Shown piece by piece: positions 7,086 to 14,754 of a stretch of 17,126 nucleotides of DNA (the first letter of the stretch is position 1; each line of letters starts with the position of its first letter). Position numbers and translations under genes: made by a program. The notes below the pieces were generated by a model. It did not search any database. It saw nothing but the letters and a program-made list of their open reading frames with translations, and was not told the DNA's origin. This stretch comes from Sphingobacterium sp. UBA6711 (GTDB lineage Bacteria > Bacteroidota > Bacteroidia > Sphingobacteriales > Sphingobacteriaceae). The stretch covers positions 2,118 to 19,243 of the forward strand of contig DKIT01000199.1 in NCBI GenBank assembly GCA_002454415.1, written 5' to 3'.

Positions 7086-8861
7086 TTATCTTTTATAGTG
7101 TCCATCGTTGTAAATCTGCTCAACCTCTTTTTCATACTTTTGAAGGATGATTTTCCGCTTCATTTTTAAGGTAGGAGTCAATTCCCCCGTTTCTACAGTC
7201 ATTTCATTAGAAATGATAGCAAATTTTTTAATCTGCTCCCAATTGCCAAAATTTTGATTAATGCGATGAAGTTCAGATTCAATCTGCCGTTTAACTTCGG
7301 CACTATTTAAAAATTCTATTCTCGACAGCTTTGCTAAAGAAGAGAAATGTTTGCTCGATTCTAAGAGATTTGCGTAATTAGGAACAATAAGAGCTGCTGG
7401 AAATTTTCGCGACTCACCAATCACCATCACTTGTTCAATAAGTGGGGATTCGACGATCTTGGATTCTAGCTGTTGCGGGACAATGTACTTTCCTCCCGAA
7501 GTTTTGAACATCTCTTTTTTGCGATCGATAATTTTGAGAAATTTCCCGTCTATCCATTGTCCGATATCTCCTGTATATAACCAACCGTCTTTCAGTACTT
7601 CGGCAGTGGCTTCTTCATTTTTATAGTAGCCAATCATATTGTTTTCGCCTTTGGTGATGATCTCCCCATCTTCGGCAAGTTTGATTTCAATATTGATCAA
7701 CGGCAGACCCACGGTGCCGATTTTCATCCCTCTTTTAAAACAGTTTACGGCGATACAAGGACCCGCTTCCGTTAGACCATAACCTTCATATATGGGAATA
7801 CCAGCGGCCATATAGAGACGAGTCAGTCTTTCTTGTAAGGCAGCACTCCCGGATGCGATACCTTTGATGTCTCCGCCCAATGCCTCGCGCCATTTTGAAA
7901 AGACCAGTTTTCGTGCGACACTTAATTTGACATCATACCACCAGGAACGGTCTTCTAAGGTATATTGCTCCCCGAGACGGAGCGACCAAAAGAATACGTT
8001 GCGTTTCAGTCCTTTCAATTGTTCGCCCGTTGTCTTAATCTTTTCATATACTTTTTCGAGTACACGAGGGACAGTGGAAAAGATATGTGGGCGAACAGAT
8101 TTAAAATCTTCACCTATTGTATCCATGGACTGTGCGAAAAATATTGTTAATCCCTTATACATATAGACGTATTGGAATACACGTTCATAGGCATGGCAAA
8201 CTGGCAAAAAGGATAGCGCACGGTCTCCGCGTTCAACTGGAAAGGAGTATTCACTGCTGATGGTATCAGCGAGTAGATTTCGATGAGCGAGCATGACTCC
8301 TTTTGGATTTCCGGTTGTGCCGGATGTATAGATGATAGAAGCCAATGTATCTGTATGAACAGCATCTCGACGTGTATGGAGCTCGTCATCAGTTATGGAA
8401 AAGCCCATGGCTACGAAATTCTGCCAGTGTGGTAAATTATCTTCTTTATCTAGGGTGAAAATAGCGTCCAAAAGCGGACATGAATCTTGGATCGAAATGA
8501 TCTTAGTGTACAATTTTCTTGAACTTACGATACAATTTTTGATCTCAGCATGATTAAATATATAGCTGTAATCTGATTCAGAAATATTGGGATAAATCGC
8601 AACGACAACGGCACCAATTTGTTGGATTGCAAAGTCAAGAATATTCCATTCGATGCGGTTTTCACTGATTAATGCGACTTTTTCTCCTGGTTGAACACCT
8701 TGGGCAATTAGACCTTTGGAAGCGCTATTGACTTGTTCAATAAAGTCAGTATTACTTACTGCTACCCAATCTGCTCCTTTTTTGTAGGAAAACATAGGAA
8801 AGCCCGGCGTAGTTGCTTGTTGCAGATAGGCTAAATCAAATAATCTTGTCGCTGTTAGCAT
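7086..8861 (-). CDS. AMP-dependent long-chain acyl-CoA synthetase (FadD-like)
   Basis: 592 residues from the chosen start. It activates long-chain fatty acids with ATP and CoA through an acyl-AMP intermediate, feeding beta-oxidation or lipid synthesis at the inner face of the membrane. Adenylate-forming motifs are in order: IIYTSGTTGNPKGV (about 176-189), the FLPVCHAYER loop (about 218-227), YGLTEAGP (361-368), YTGDIG (about 429-434), DRKKEMFKTSGGKYI (about 446-460) and the C-terminal lysine region TPTLKMKRK (about 562-570). The frame stays open to an ATG at 8951. I prefer the ATG at 8861, because MLTATRLFDLAYLQQ looks like the usual N-terminus of Bacteroidota homologues and the extra 30 residues look non-coding. 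No clear Bacteroidota promoter is visible upstream. It is convergent with rlmB. The exact substrate is unknown. Confidence 0.93.
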   Translation of the reverse strand: MLTATRLFDLAYLQQATTPGFPMFSYKKGADWVAVSNTDFIEQVNSASKGLIAQGVQPGEKVALISENRIEWNILDFAIQQIGAVVVAIYPNISESDYSYIFNHAEIKNCIVSSRKLYTKIISIQDSCPLLDAIFTLDKEDNLPHWQNFVAMGFSITDDELHTRRDAVHTDTLASIIYTSGTTGNPKGVMLAHRNLLADTISSEYSFPVERGDRALSFLPVCHAYERVFQYVYMYKGLTIFFAQSMDTIGEDFKSVRPHIFSTVPRVLEKVYEKIKTTGEQLKGLKRNVFFWSLRLGEQYTLEDRSWWYDVKLSVARKLVFSKWREALGGDIKGIASGSAALQERLTRLYMAAGIPIYEGYGLTEAGPCIAVNCFKRGMKIGTVGLPLINIEIKLAEDGEIITKGENNMIGYYKNEEATAEVLKDGWLYTGDIGQWIDGKFLKIIDRKKEMFKTSGGKYIVPQQLESKIVESPLIEQVMVIGESRKFPAALIVPNYANLLESSKHFSSLAKLSRIEFLNSAEVKRQIESELHRINQNFGNWEQIKKFAIISNEMTVETGELTPTLKMKRKIILQKYEKEVEQIYNDGHYKR

Positions 8862-9001
8862 GATGGAATCCCGTTCGTGTAATGGAGCTAATTTACGTTT
8901 TTTTACGGAGATTAATGTGCCAGAAAAATGGGGTAATATGATATGGCCCAATTGGGAGTTGAGCTTTATATTGAAGTAAACTAGGGGTGGAGCGATAAAT
9001 G

Positions 9002-9047
9002 AAAAAAACTCTGACCAACATAACCAAAAGGCTATGTAGATCAGAGT
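9002..9047 (-). terminator. Rho-independent terminator of the DEAD-box helicase gene
   Basis: Read on the minus strand, ACTCTGA (9047-9041) and TCAGAGT (9014-9008) pair, with an inner ACATA/TATGT stem, and seven T residues follow (complement of 9002-9008). It lies 35 nt after the helicase stop and upstream of the acyl-CoA synthetase gene, so the two leftward genes are probably separate transcripts. Confidence 0.85.
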
Positions 9048-9081
9048 CTTGTTATTCGTATTTAAATACTAACGGTAAGAC

Positions 9082-10959
9082 CTAGTATTTACTTTTTGAT
9101 TCTTTACGTTTTCCAGAGAAGTCACGGAAACCGCCGCCATTGCTGCTGCGCTCACCACGATCACGACGCTCACCACTGAATCCGCCTTCACGTCTTCCGC
9201 TGCGTTCACCGCCACCATATCCACCTTCACGTCTTCCGCCACGATCACCACCACGGTATCCGCCTTCACGTCTTCCGCCACGGTCACCACCACGACTTCT
9301 TCCACCACGGTCGCTACGACCTTCACCTCTAGCTTCACCAGATACTTCAATACGTACTTGACGACCGTTGTAATCTACACCTTGGAATCCTTGGAATACT
9401 TTTTCAACTTCTGCATCTTGAACTTCGAAGAATGTGAACACGCCTTTCAAATCAATTTTACCGATTGATTTTCCTGAAATATTCGCATTGTTACAGATGA
9501 AGCCCAACATGTCTCCACGAGAGAATTCATCTACTGAACCTAAGTTCATAAATAAACGCGTGTAGCCTTTTGAACCTTCACGTGAACGACCATCACGTCT
9601 ATCACCGCGGTCTTCACGACCACCGTCACGCGCTTCGATATTTAAATCTGGTGCGTTTTTGTAATAATCCAAGAAACGGTTGAACTCAAGAGAAGCAAAT
9701 CTTTTGATGATATCTTCTTTTGAAAGTGACTCCAAATTTTCCATAATTGCAGGCAAGAATGGGCTGATTTGTTCGTCGTTTACTTCAACATTTTCAATCT
9801 TTTTAACAATAGAAAATAATTGTTTTTCGCAAACTTCAGCACCTTGAGGTACTTGTTTTTTCTCAAAAGGCTTACCGATGATCTTTTCAAGATGACGGAT
9901 TTTGCTGAGTTCTTTTACGTTTACCAAAGAAAGTGAAATACCAGTTTTACCTGCACGGGCGGTACGGCCTGAACGGTGTGTATAGTTTTCTGTTTCATCA
10001 GGTAAAGAGAAGTTAATAACGTGAGTTACATCACTTACATCAATACCACGAGCGGCTACGTCTGTTGCGATCAATAATTGTAAACTACGGTCGCGGTAGC
10101 GTTTCATGACTTTATCGCGTTGTTGTTGAGACAGGTCACCATGCAAAGAATCTGCATTATAACCATCTTTTATCAGCGCTTCAGCGATATCTTGTGTTTC
10201 AATTTTTGTACGACAAAATACGATACCAAAAATATCGGGATTTGAATCCACGATACGTTTGAACGCTGCATATTTATCTTTTGCTTTGATCAAGTAATAG
10301 TGGTGTTCAATGTTGGCATTACCAGTATTTTTTGTACCTACAGTAAGCTCAACGGGGCTGGTCATGTAATTTTTCGCGATACGACGTACCTCAGCAGGCA
10401 TTGTCGCCGAAAATAACCAAGTTTTTTTCTCGTCAGGAGTTTCTGACAAAATGTTGTTGATGTCTTCTTTGAAGCCCATATTGAGCATCTCATCCGCTTC
10501 ATCTAATACAACATACTTAACATTTGAGAAATCAATCGCATTTCTGCCAATGATATCCAACATACGACCAGGGGTCGCTACTACGATTTGCACTCCACGT
10601 CTAATTTGACGTAGCTGGTCTGAGATATTTGCACCTCCATATACAGCAACAACATGTACGTTGTCAACGTATTTAGCAAATTTTTCTAAATCTTTTGAGA
10701 TCTGTAAACATAATTCCCGAGTTGGGCAAAGGATTAATGCCTGTGGGTGTTTTTGAGAAAAGTCTAATTGCTCTAATAATGGAAGACCAAATGCCGCGGT
10801 CTTTCCTGTGCCAGTTTGGGCTAATCCGACAAAATCGTCGTTACCAGTCAATAAAACAGGAATGGCTTTTTCCTGAATTTCAGAAGGTTTTTCGAAACCT
10901 AATTCTGAGATGGCATTAACAACTTCCTCACGGATTCCCAGTTCTAAAAATGGGTTCAT
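9082..10959 (-). CDS. DEAD-box ATP-dependent RNA helicase with DbpA-type RNA-binding domain and RGG tail (DeaD/CsdA-like)
   Basis: 625 residues. It unwinds RNA duplexes with ATP in the cytoplasm; relatives act in ribosome assembly, mRNA decay and cold adaptation. All core motifs are intact: Q motif GFEKPSEIQ (21-29), AQTGTGKT (47-54), PTREL (79-83), TPGR (129-132), DEAD (153-156), SAT (184-186), VFCRTK (247-252), ATDVAARGID (298-307) and HRSGRTAR (328-335). A DbpA-like RRM fold lies at about 466-539 (YTRLFMNLGSVDEFS to GRQVRIEVSGE). A Gly/Arg-rich tail (542-625) contains three 13-residue repeats and ends in lysines. Architecture and length fit the DeaD/CsdA group. The ATG gives a normal N-terminus, 41 nt from a consensus promoter, and a terminator follows. 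The specific RNA target cannot be read from sequence. Confidence 0.95.
   Translation of the reverse strand: MNPFLELGIREEVVNAISELGFEKPSEIQEKAIPVLLTGNDDFVGLAQTGTGKTAAFGLPLLEQLDFSQKHPQALILCPTRELCLQISKDLEKFAKYVDNVHVVAVYGGANISDQLRQIRRGVQIVVATPGRMLDIIGRNAIDFSNVKYVVLDEADEMLNMGFKEDINNILSETPDEKKTWLFSATMPAEVRRIAKNYMTSPVELTVGTKNTGNANIEHHYYLIKAKDKYAAFKRIVDSNPDIFGIVFCRTKIETQDIAEALIKDGYNADSLHGDLSQQQRDKVMKRYRDRSLQLLIATDVAARGIDVSDVTHVINFSLPDETENYTHRSGRTARAGKTGISLSLVNVKELSKIRHLEKIIGKPFEKKQVPQGAEVCEKQLFSIVKKIENVEVNDEQISPFLPAIMENLESLSKEDIIKRFASLEFNRFLDYYKNAPDLNIEARDGGREDRGDRRDGRSREGSKGYTRLFMNLGSVDEFSRGDMLGFICNNANISGKSIGKIDLKGVFTFFEVQDAEVEKVFQGFQGVDYNGRQVRIEVSGEARGEGRSDRGGRSRGGDRGGRREGGYRGGDRGGRREGGYGGGERSGRREGGFSGERRDRGERSSNGGGFRDFSGKRKESKSKY
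9157..9273 (-). repeat. Three 39-bp tandem repeats encoding the helicase RGG tail
   Basis: Three in-frame units of 39 bp (13 codons) encode RREGGYRGGDRGG (563-575), RREGGYGGGERSG (576-588) and RREGGFSGERRDR (589-601). On the + strand the core CCTTCACGTCTTCCG recurs exactly 39 nt apart at 9185, 9224 and 9263. The left copy is the most diverged. Copy number could change by replication slippage without breaking the frame. Confidence 0.9.
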
Positions 10960-10972
10960 GAAATATTATATA

Positions 10973-10990
10973 CAATAGGCACTATTGCCT
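10973..10990 (-). promoter_or_regulatory. Leader hairpins upstream of the helicase start
   Basis: The short leader between the promoter and ATG can form either CAATAG/CTATTG (10973-10978 with 10982-10987, 3-nt loop) or AGGCA/TGCCT (10977-10981 with 10986-10990, 4-nt loop). The two share bases and exclude each other. The nearer edge is 13 nt before the ATG. A role in translation control of an RNA helicase is possible but unproven. Confidence 0.4.
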
Positions 10991-10999
10991 AAGGCGTTG

Positions 11000-11030
11000 C
11001 AAAGGTAAAAATAATATTTGAATAATCAAA
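11000..11030 (-). promoter_or_regulatory. Bacteroidota-type promoter of the DEAD-box helicase gene
   Basis: On the minus strand TTTG (11030-11027) and TACCTTTG (11007-11000) are separated by 19 nt, an exact fit to the -33/-7 consensus. The -7 element ends 40 nt before the ATG at 10959. Confidence 0.8.
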
Positions 11031-11113
11031 GAATTTTAAATCATTGTTTTTAAGGGGATTGATTGATCTCAAATCAAGAAATAAAAAACTTTATCGAGGG
11101 TATCCCAGTACTT

Positions 11114-11129
11114 ATACTTTGAAAAGTAT
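11114..11129. repeat. Short perfect inverted repeat in the AT-rich gap
   Basis: ATACTTT (11114-11120) and AAAGTAT (11123-11129) flank a 2-nt centre. It lies in the AT-rich gap between the helicase promoter and the sigma-factor remnant. It could be an operator, but in AT-rich DNA such a dyad may occur by chance. A weaker dyad, TTGATT/AATCAA, lies at 11059-11077. I see no intact gene in 11031-11221. Confidence 0.3.
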
Positions 11130-11221
11130 TATTTTGATTGTAAACTATTTTGCTTTCTTATACGTTCTTTATTCTTTTTTTAATAAAAACTTAATATCTC
11201 AACCTTATTTTTGATCTAGGT

Positions 11222-11362
11222 ATGGATCAAGAACCAGTTATATATCAACAGTGGCTTAGCGCTATTAAAGAACGGAATGATGCTTCTGCGTATGTGGAAG
11301 ATATTCTACAGGAACTGTTTGTCCAGTTTTGGGAAAAACGTGATACGATCGATATCCGATAG
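11222..11362 (+). pseudogene. Remnant of an ECF-type sigma-70 factor gene
   Basis: A 46-codon frame (ATG at 11222, TAG at 11360) reads MDQEPVIYQQWLSAIKERND, then ASAY, then VEDILQELFVQFWEKRDTID and IR. The second half closely matches sigma region 2 of Bacteroidota ECF factors (A-E-D-I-L-Q-E-x-F-V-x-F-W-E-K-R). The first half matches their N-terminus (WLxxIKxxND). The roughly 30 residues normally between them (region 2.1/2.2, with the RYW segment) are absent, and nothing of region 4 follows. This looks like an in-frame internal deletion plus loss of the 3' end. TATTTTTG (11206-11213), a possible old -7 element, lies 8 nt upstream without a -33 partner. It cannot be a working sigma factor. An expressed small peptide is not excluded. 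Confidence 0.55.
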
Positions 11363-11435
11363 GAAAATAACTATTCGAACAAGGGGTTTTTATTTTAAAC
11401 ACAAAGGAATATTCAGTTTATTCTTTTGAATCCAT

Positions 11436-11469
11436 AAAAAAAAGGCATCACTTGAAAGTGATGCCTTTT
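11436..11469 (-). terminator. Rho-independent terminator of the OmpA-family gene
   Basis: A perfect 13-bp stem (11440-11452 with 11457-11469) closes a TGAA loop. Read leftward it is followed by a run of eight T residues (complement of 11436-11443, partly in the stem). It starts 26 nt after the OmpA-family stop. On the + strand only four T residues follow, so action there is weaker. Confidence 0.9.
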
Positions 11470-11494
11470 GGCTATATAGATAAAAACGTATCTA

Positions 11495-12844
11495 CTAATA
11501 AAGCGTAAATTCTACACGACGGTTTTGTTGACGACCAGCAGCATTTTTGTTAGTTGCGATTGGTTGGTCAGGACCATAACCTGTAGCTTCGATACGTGAT
11601 GCATTTGCACCTTGAGATACTAAGTACGCTTTTACAGACTCAGCACGTTCTTTTGATAAGCGCATATTTAATTCACGTGAACCCGTGTTATCTGTATGAC
11701 CAGCTAGTTTCAGACTGAAATTTTTCTCAATCAATAGTGCGGCAACTCTATTTAATGTTGCATATGAGGTAGGACGTATGGTCGCTTTACCTAAATCAAA
11801 TTCCAAGTTTTTGATCGCGTCAGCGACAACTTTTCTATCGGCTTCAGTAACCACAACTTTCTCTACCACTTTAGTCTCGTTTTTCACGACAATTGGACAA
11901 CCTGATCCATCCACTTGAACACCCGATGGTGTGCCTGGACATTTGTCATATTTATTAGCTACGCCATCACCATCGTCATCTTTAAGATCACTGTTTAGTC
12001 CATCTAATTGACCTTGTAACGCTTGGTTTTTTGCATTTAAAGCATCATTTTGAGCCTTTAGATCATCATATTTTAGCGTGTAGTCGTTGACAAGAGTTGC
12101 CACAGGGTTTGAATTGTTCAATGCCGGTTTGCTTCCGCTACCCAATGCGAATTCTAGGCCAGCATGCGCATAAGTGAACAAGTCATTTTTATAGCGTCTA
12201 TCCACTGGATTTTGCTCTCCCGTTCTGTTGTCAAATCTTTGGTTAGCCCAATTCAATTGATATCCTAGCTCAAAGTTGATCCCTTTTGCAACAGCAAACT
12301 TGAAACCAAAATCTGCTGGTACATATATTTTTGAATAAGAATCGCCATATTCACCCTTGTCACCACCTGCGATAGCAGCTGTTTCGGCATTCATTACACC
12401 AACACCAATGGATGCGTAAGGTTTAATGAAGCTATTGAAGAATCTCCAATTGGTGTTGGCTGCTAAAAATTCACCCGATAACGCAACTGACCAGGGGGTT
12501 TTTGTTTCAAAACCAGTTTGTTTGTCGCTATCAACGTAACCAGCTGTTTTACCACCAAAGTAAGTCGCTTTTAAGCCGAAAGACGGTGAGATTTGTTTTT
12601 TGATATATGCACTGTATCCCAAATTCCAATCCAACTTGTCATAACCACCGTTGTTAAATTTGGCGATGTTCTGTAAGCTCGTTACACCTGCACCTACACC
12701 GATAGACCAAGTTCGATATTGTGTCGCTGAACCCAGTGGAGTTGTGCCTTCAATTGATGCTTCTTTTGTGCTTTGTGCAAAGGATGCGGTGGATAAAATT
12801 CCTGCCGCAACAAGTAATCCTGATTTTTTAAGGCTAATTTTCAT
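11495..12844 (-). CDS. OmpA-family outer-membrane protein with TSP3 linker and peptidoglycan-binding domain
   Basis: 449 residues. A Sec signal peptide (about 1-23, ending STASFA before Gln24) directs export. Residues of about 45-235 alternate in beta-barrel style with Gly and aromatics (RTWSIGVGAGV, LDWNLGYSAYIKK, YAHAGLEFALG), so they probably form an eight-strand barrel. A short coiled coil follows (LKYDDLKAQNDALNAKNQAL, about 257-276). Next is a thrombospondin type 3-like calcium-binding linker, DDDGDGVANKYDKCP (289-303), with a second Cys at 316. The C-terminal OmpA domain (about 340-449) carries GHTDNTGSRELNMRLSKERA, with Asp385 and Arg400 at the 15-residue spacing used to bind diaminopimelate in peptidoglycan. 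The protein likely ties the outer membrane to the cell wall. It lies downstream of the stress-protein pair, with a 91-nt gap, and has its own terminator. Confidence 0.92.
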   Translation of the reverse strand: MKISLKKSGLLVAAGILSTASFAQSTKEASIEGTTPLGSATQYRTWSIGVGAGVTSLQNIAKFNNGGYDKLDWNLGYSAYIKKQISPSFGLKATYFGGKTAGYVDSDKQTGFETKTPWSVALSGEFLAANTNWRFFNSFIKPYASIGVGVMNAETAAIAGGDKGEYGDSYSKIYVPADFGFKFAVAKGINFELGYQLNWANQRFDNRTGEQNPVDRRYKNDLFTYAHAGLEFALGSGSKPALNNSNPVATLVNDYTLKYDDLKAQNDALNAKNQALQGQLDGLNSDLKDDDGDGVANKYDKCPGTPSGVQVDGSGCPIVVKNETKVVEKVVVTEADRKVVADAIKNLEFDLGKATIRPTSYATLNRVAALLIEKNFSLKLAGHTDNTGSRELNMRLSKERAESVKAYLVSQGANASRIEATGYGPDQPIATNKNAAGRQQNRRVEFTLY

Positions 12845-12920
12845 AATGCGTGTTTGTAAAATTTTCTACTATAATAAACTTGTTAATTTAACTCACTGAA
12901 CACTCTTGCAATAAATTTGC

Positions 12921-12953
12921 CAAAAATTATTTGGTTTACTCCACGCGTCCAAA
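12921..12953 (-). promoter_or_regulatory. Possible promoter of the OmpA-family gene
   Basis: On the minus strand TTTG (12953-12950) and TAATTTTTG (12929-12921) are separated by 20 nt. The -7 element has one extra base relative to TAnnTTTG. The upstream half lies inside the end of the preceding stress-protein gene. It would give a leader of about 70 nt. Confidence 0.3.
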
Positions 12954-13778
12954 AAAGTTTGGCACTTCAATTTCAAAAGCCATGTGCTTAACAATGTTCT
13001 CCGTAAAAATGTTTTGAAAAAAGCTTTTTCGACTTTTTGTGATCAGGATGACATCAATATCTTCGTCTCTAATAATTGTATGTATACCATTCGCAATGTT
13101 CTCGCGAGAGCCTGCAAAGTAGCTCGGTGATTTTACAATGTAGGAAATATCTTCTATCCCTGTCTCGGCAATGATTTGCTCGATCCAATTTTCTAATTTA
13201 TTTCCTAAGGTGTTGATTTCTAATTCTTTTGTATTTATGTGAATGAGCTGTAGATGAAAGTTATTTCCATATAAAGGGATCGCTTGTTTCAGAACTTCCA
13301 GTTCGCCAGGCTTAAAATTTGTTAATAGTCCGATGTTATCTTTCTTTAGTTTTGTTGCATTTTTTGGCACGGCTAAAACGGGTATTTTTGATTCTTTAAT
13401 GACATCATAAGTGTTACTTCCGATCAACACAGATTCAAGACCTGTAGCCCCTTTTGTTCCCATAATCACGGTTTGGTAGCTGTCTTTTATCTCTTGTTTT
13501 TCCAAAGATTCAGCCAAAATCCCGTTTGCAAATCGTGTAGAAATTTTAATTGAAGGATATTTTTGTAGAAGTTCGGCTACAAGGGTTTCCATTTTAAGTT
13601 TCGCATCTTCCTCTGAAGGGTCTACTAAATGCTTCGTGTTTGCAAATTTGTTGATGTGCGAAGTGAATGAATGGAAGAGTGTAATTTCGTTATTTGTCGT
13701 TATTGCGATTTGGGCAGCATAGTGTGCCGCAACGCTAGCGTTTTCAGAAAAATCTATAGGTATTAATAATTTAGACAT
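12936..13778 (-). CDS. Universal stress protein, tandem UspA domains
   Basis: 280 residues in two UspA-like halves; single-domain family members are about 140-150. The first half starts KLLIPIDFSENA, with Asp9 at the adenine-binding position, and has the ATP-binding motif G-2x-G-9x-G-S intact (Gly107, Gly110, Gly120, Ser121), so it probably binds ATP. In the second half the matching region reads LITKSRKSFFQNIF and lacks the glycines, so nucleotide binding there is unlikely. Cytoplasmic. Family members respond to starvation and other stress by mechanisms that vary. It is the second gene of a two-gene operon, starting 10 nt after the stop of its paralogue. No clear terminator lies before the OmpA-family gene, so some read-through is possible. 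Confidence 0.92.
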   Translation of the reverse strand: MSKLLIPIDFSENASVAAHYAAQIAITTNNEITLFHSFTSHINKFANTKHLVDPSEEDAKLKMETLVAELLQKYPSIKISTRFANGILAESLEKQEIKDSYQTVIMGTKGATGLESVLIGSNTYDVIKESKIPVLAVPKNATKLKKDNIGLLTNFKPGELEVLKQAIPLYGNNFHLQLIHINTKELEINTLGNKLENWIEQIIAETGIEDISYIVKSPSYFAGSRENIANGIHTIIRDEDIDVILITKSRKSFFQNIFTENIVKHMAFEIEVPNFFGRVE

Positions 13779-13788
13779 AGTTATCGTG

Positions 13789-14637
13789 TTAAGCTTTGGT
13801 GAAAAATATGGGAACTAACGGTTGGCTAAATAAAGCTTTGGCAACCGATCTAGTAAAAAGCCTTTCAAAAAAAGATTTTCTGGATCGTGTCACCAACAGT
13901 ATTTTAATCTTTTCTTCGTGGATCATTTCGTTGATAACTTCAGGTACAGTATCTAAGTCATCAATATCTCCTTGGATAGAATCGACTTCTATCGCTATAT
14001 TGGTGACGCCAATATATTTTTTGATCTTATATTTCCAAACTTCCAGCTTGTCCTCAATTCTGCTTTCTGATGAATGATCGTAATGGACATGCATCAGTTT
14101 TAATTCGAAGTCTTTACCTATAATGTTGACAAAGTCCTGTACAGTTTGAACTTCTTCTTCCTTAAAATTGGAGAGTAGGCCAACTTTGTCTATCATTTCG
14201 AAAGAAGCTTCTTGAGGAATGGCAAGCACAGGGACCTTGGTCTTTTTACTGATCACATAAGTTGTACTACCGATAAGTTGGCTATCATCATTAGTGATGC
14301 CCTTTGTACCCATAATCACAAAGTCAAAACGATCTGGCCTTGCAAGTTCAGGAAGCGTTTCTGTGATCATGCCACGTTCACACTGCGTCGTAATTTCAAG
14401 ATGTGGATGTTTTGATTGGATTGATTCTGCAAGATTTTTGATCAAGATATCAGCCTTAAATGTTGGCGAATTTTCTCCTTTAGAAGTATGCTCTCCTTCA
14501 AACACCGTGGAGGCAGACGTGTAGTTGTGATAAAGATGTAGCGAATAGCCTTTTTCTATGGCTAGCTCCACAGCATAATTTACAGCATTATTAGAATGAG
14601 CCGAAAAATCTACCGGTAGTAGAATGTTTTTTTTCAT
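13789..14637 (-). CDS. Universal stress protein, tandem UspA domains (paralogue)
   Basis: 282 residues with the same two-half layout as its downstream neighbour, so the pair probably arose by duplication. The first half starts NILLPVDFSAHS (Asp10) and keeps G-2x-G-9x-G-S (Gly110, Gly113, Gly123, Ser124). The second half has LVTRSRKSFFERLFT in place of the glycine motif, closely like the neighbour's SRKSFFQNIFT. The two proteins have diverged elsewhere, so they may form a heterodimer or sense different ligands; this is inference. It is the first gene of the operon. A consensus promoter lies about 108 nt upstream of the ATG, with a 10-bp direct repeat overlapping its -7 element. Confidence 0.92.
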   Translation of the reverse strand: MKKNILLPVDFSAHSNNAVNYAVELAIEKGYSLHLYHNYTSASTVFEGEHTSKGENSPTFKADILIKNLAESIQSKHPHLEITTQCERGMITETLPELARPDRFDFVIMGTKGITNDDSQLIGSTTYVISKKTKVPVLAIPQEASFEMIDKVGLLSNFKEEEVQTVQDFVNIIGKDFELKLMHVHYDHSSESRIEDKLEVWKYKIKKYIGVTNIAIEVDSIQGDIDDLDTVPEVINEMIHEEKIKILLVTRSRKSFFERLFTRSVAKALFSQPLVPIFFTKA

Positions 14638-14730
14638 TAGAGGGAATTTAATCTACAAAATCTTATCTTAATTGTTTTGCACTTTTAGGAAGCCTGTCCA
14701 CAAATGATTATGGAACTCCTTTTCTTATAT

Positions 14731-14754
14731 CAAATGTAATAAAACAAATGTAAT
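14731..14754 (-). repeat. 10-bp direct repeat over the -7 element of the stress-protein operon promoter
   Basis: CAAATGTAAT occurs at 14731-14740 and 14745-14754 with AAAA between, a 14-bp period. On the minus strand each copy contains TACATTTG, an exact -7 sequence. Only the upstream copy has a TTTG at the right distance. Confidence 0.75.

Noticed and set aside
9179..9300. CRISPR-like array
   Set aside because: The 39-nt periodicity has no distinct spacers and is in-frame coding repeat within the helicase gene.
9069..9350. A 93-codon Val/Ala-rich frame on the minus strand
   Set aside because: It overlaps the helicase RGG tail in another frame; its regularity is a by-product of the 39-bp repeats.
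9140..9361. A 73-codon Pro/Arg-rich frame on the + strand
   Set aside because: It is antisense to the helicase RGG repeats and has no homology-like features or promoter.
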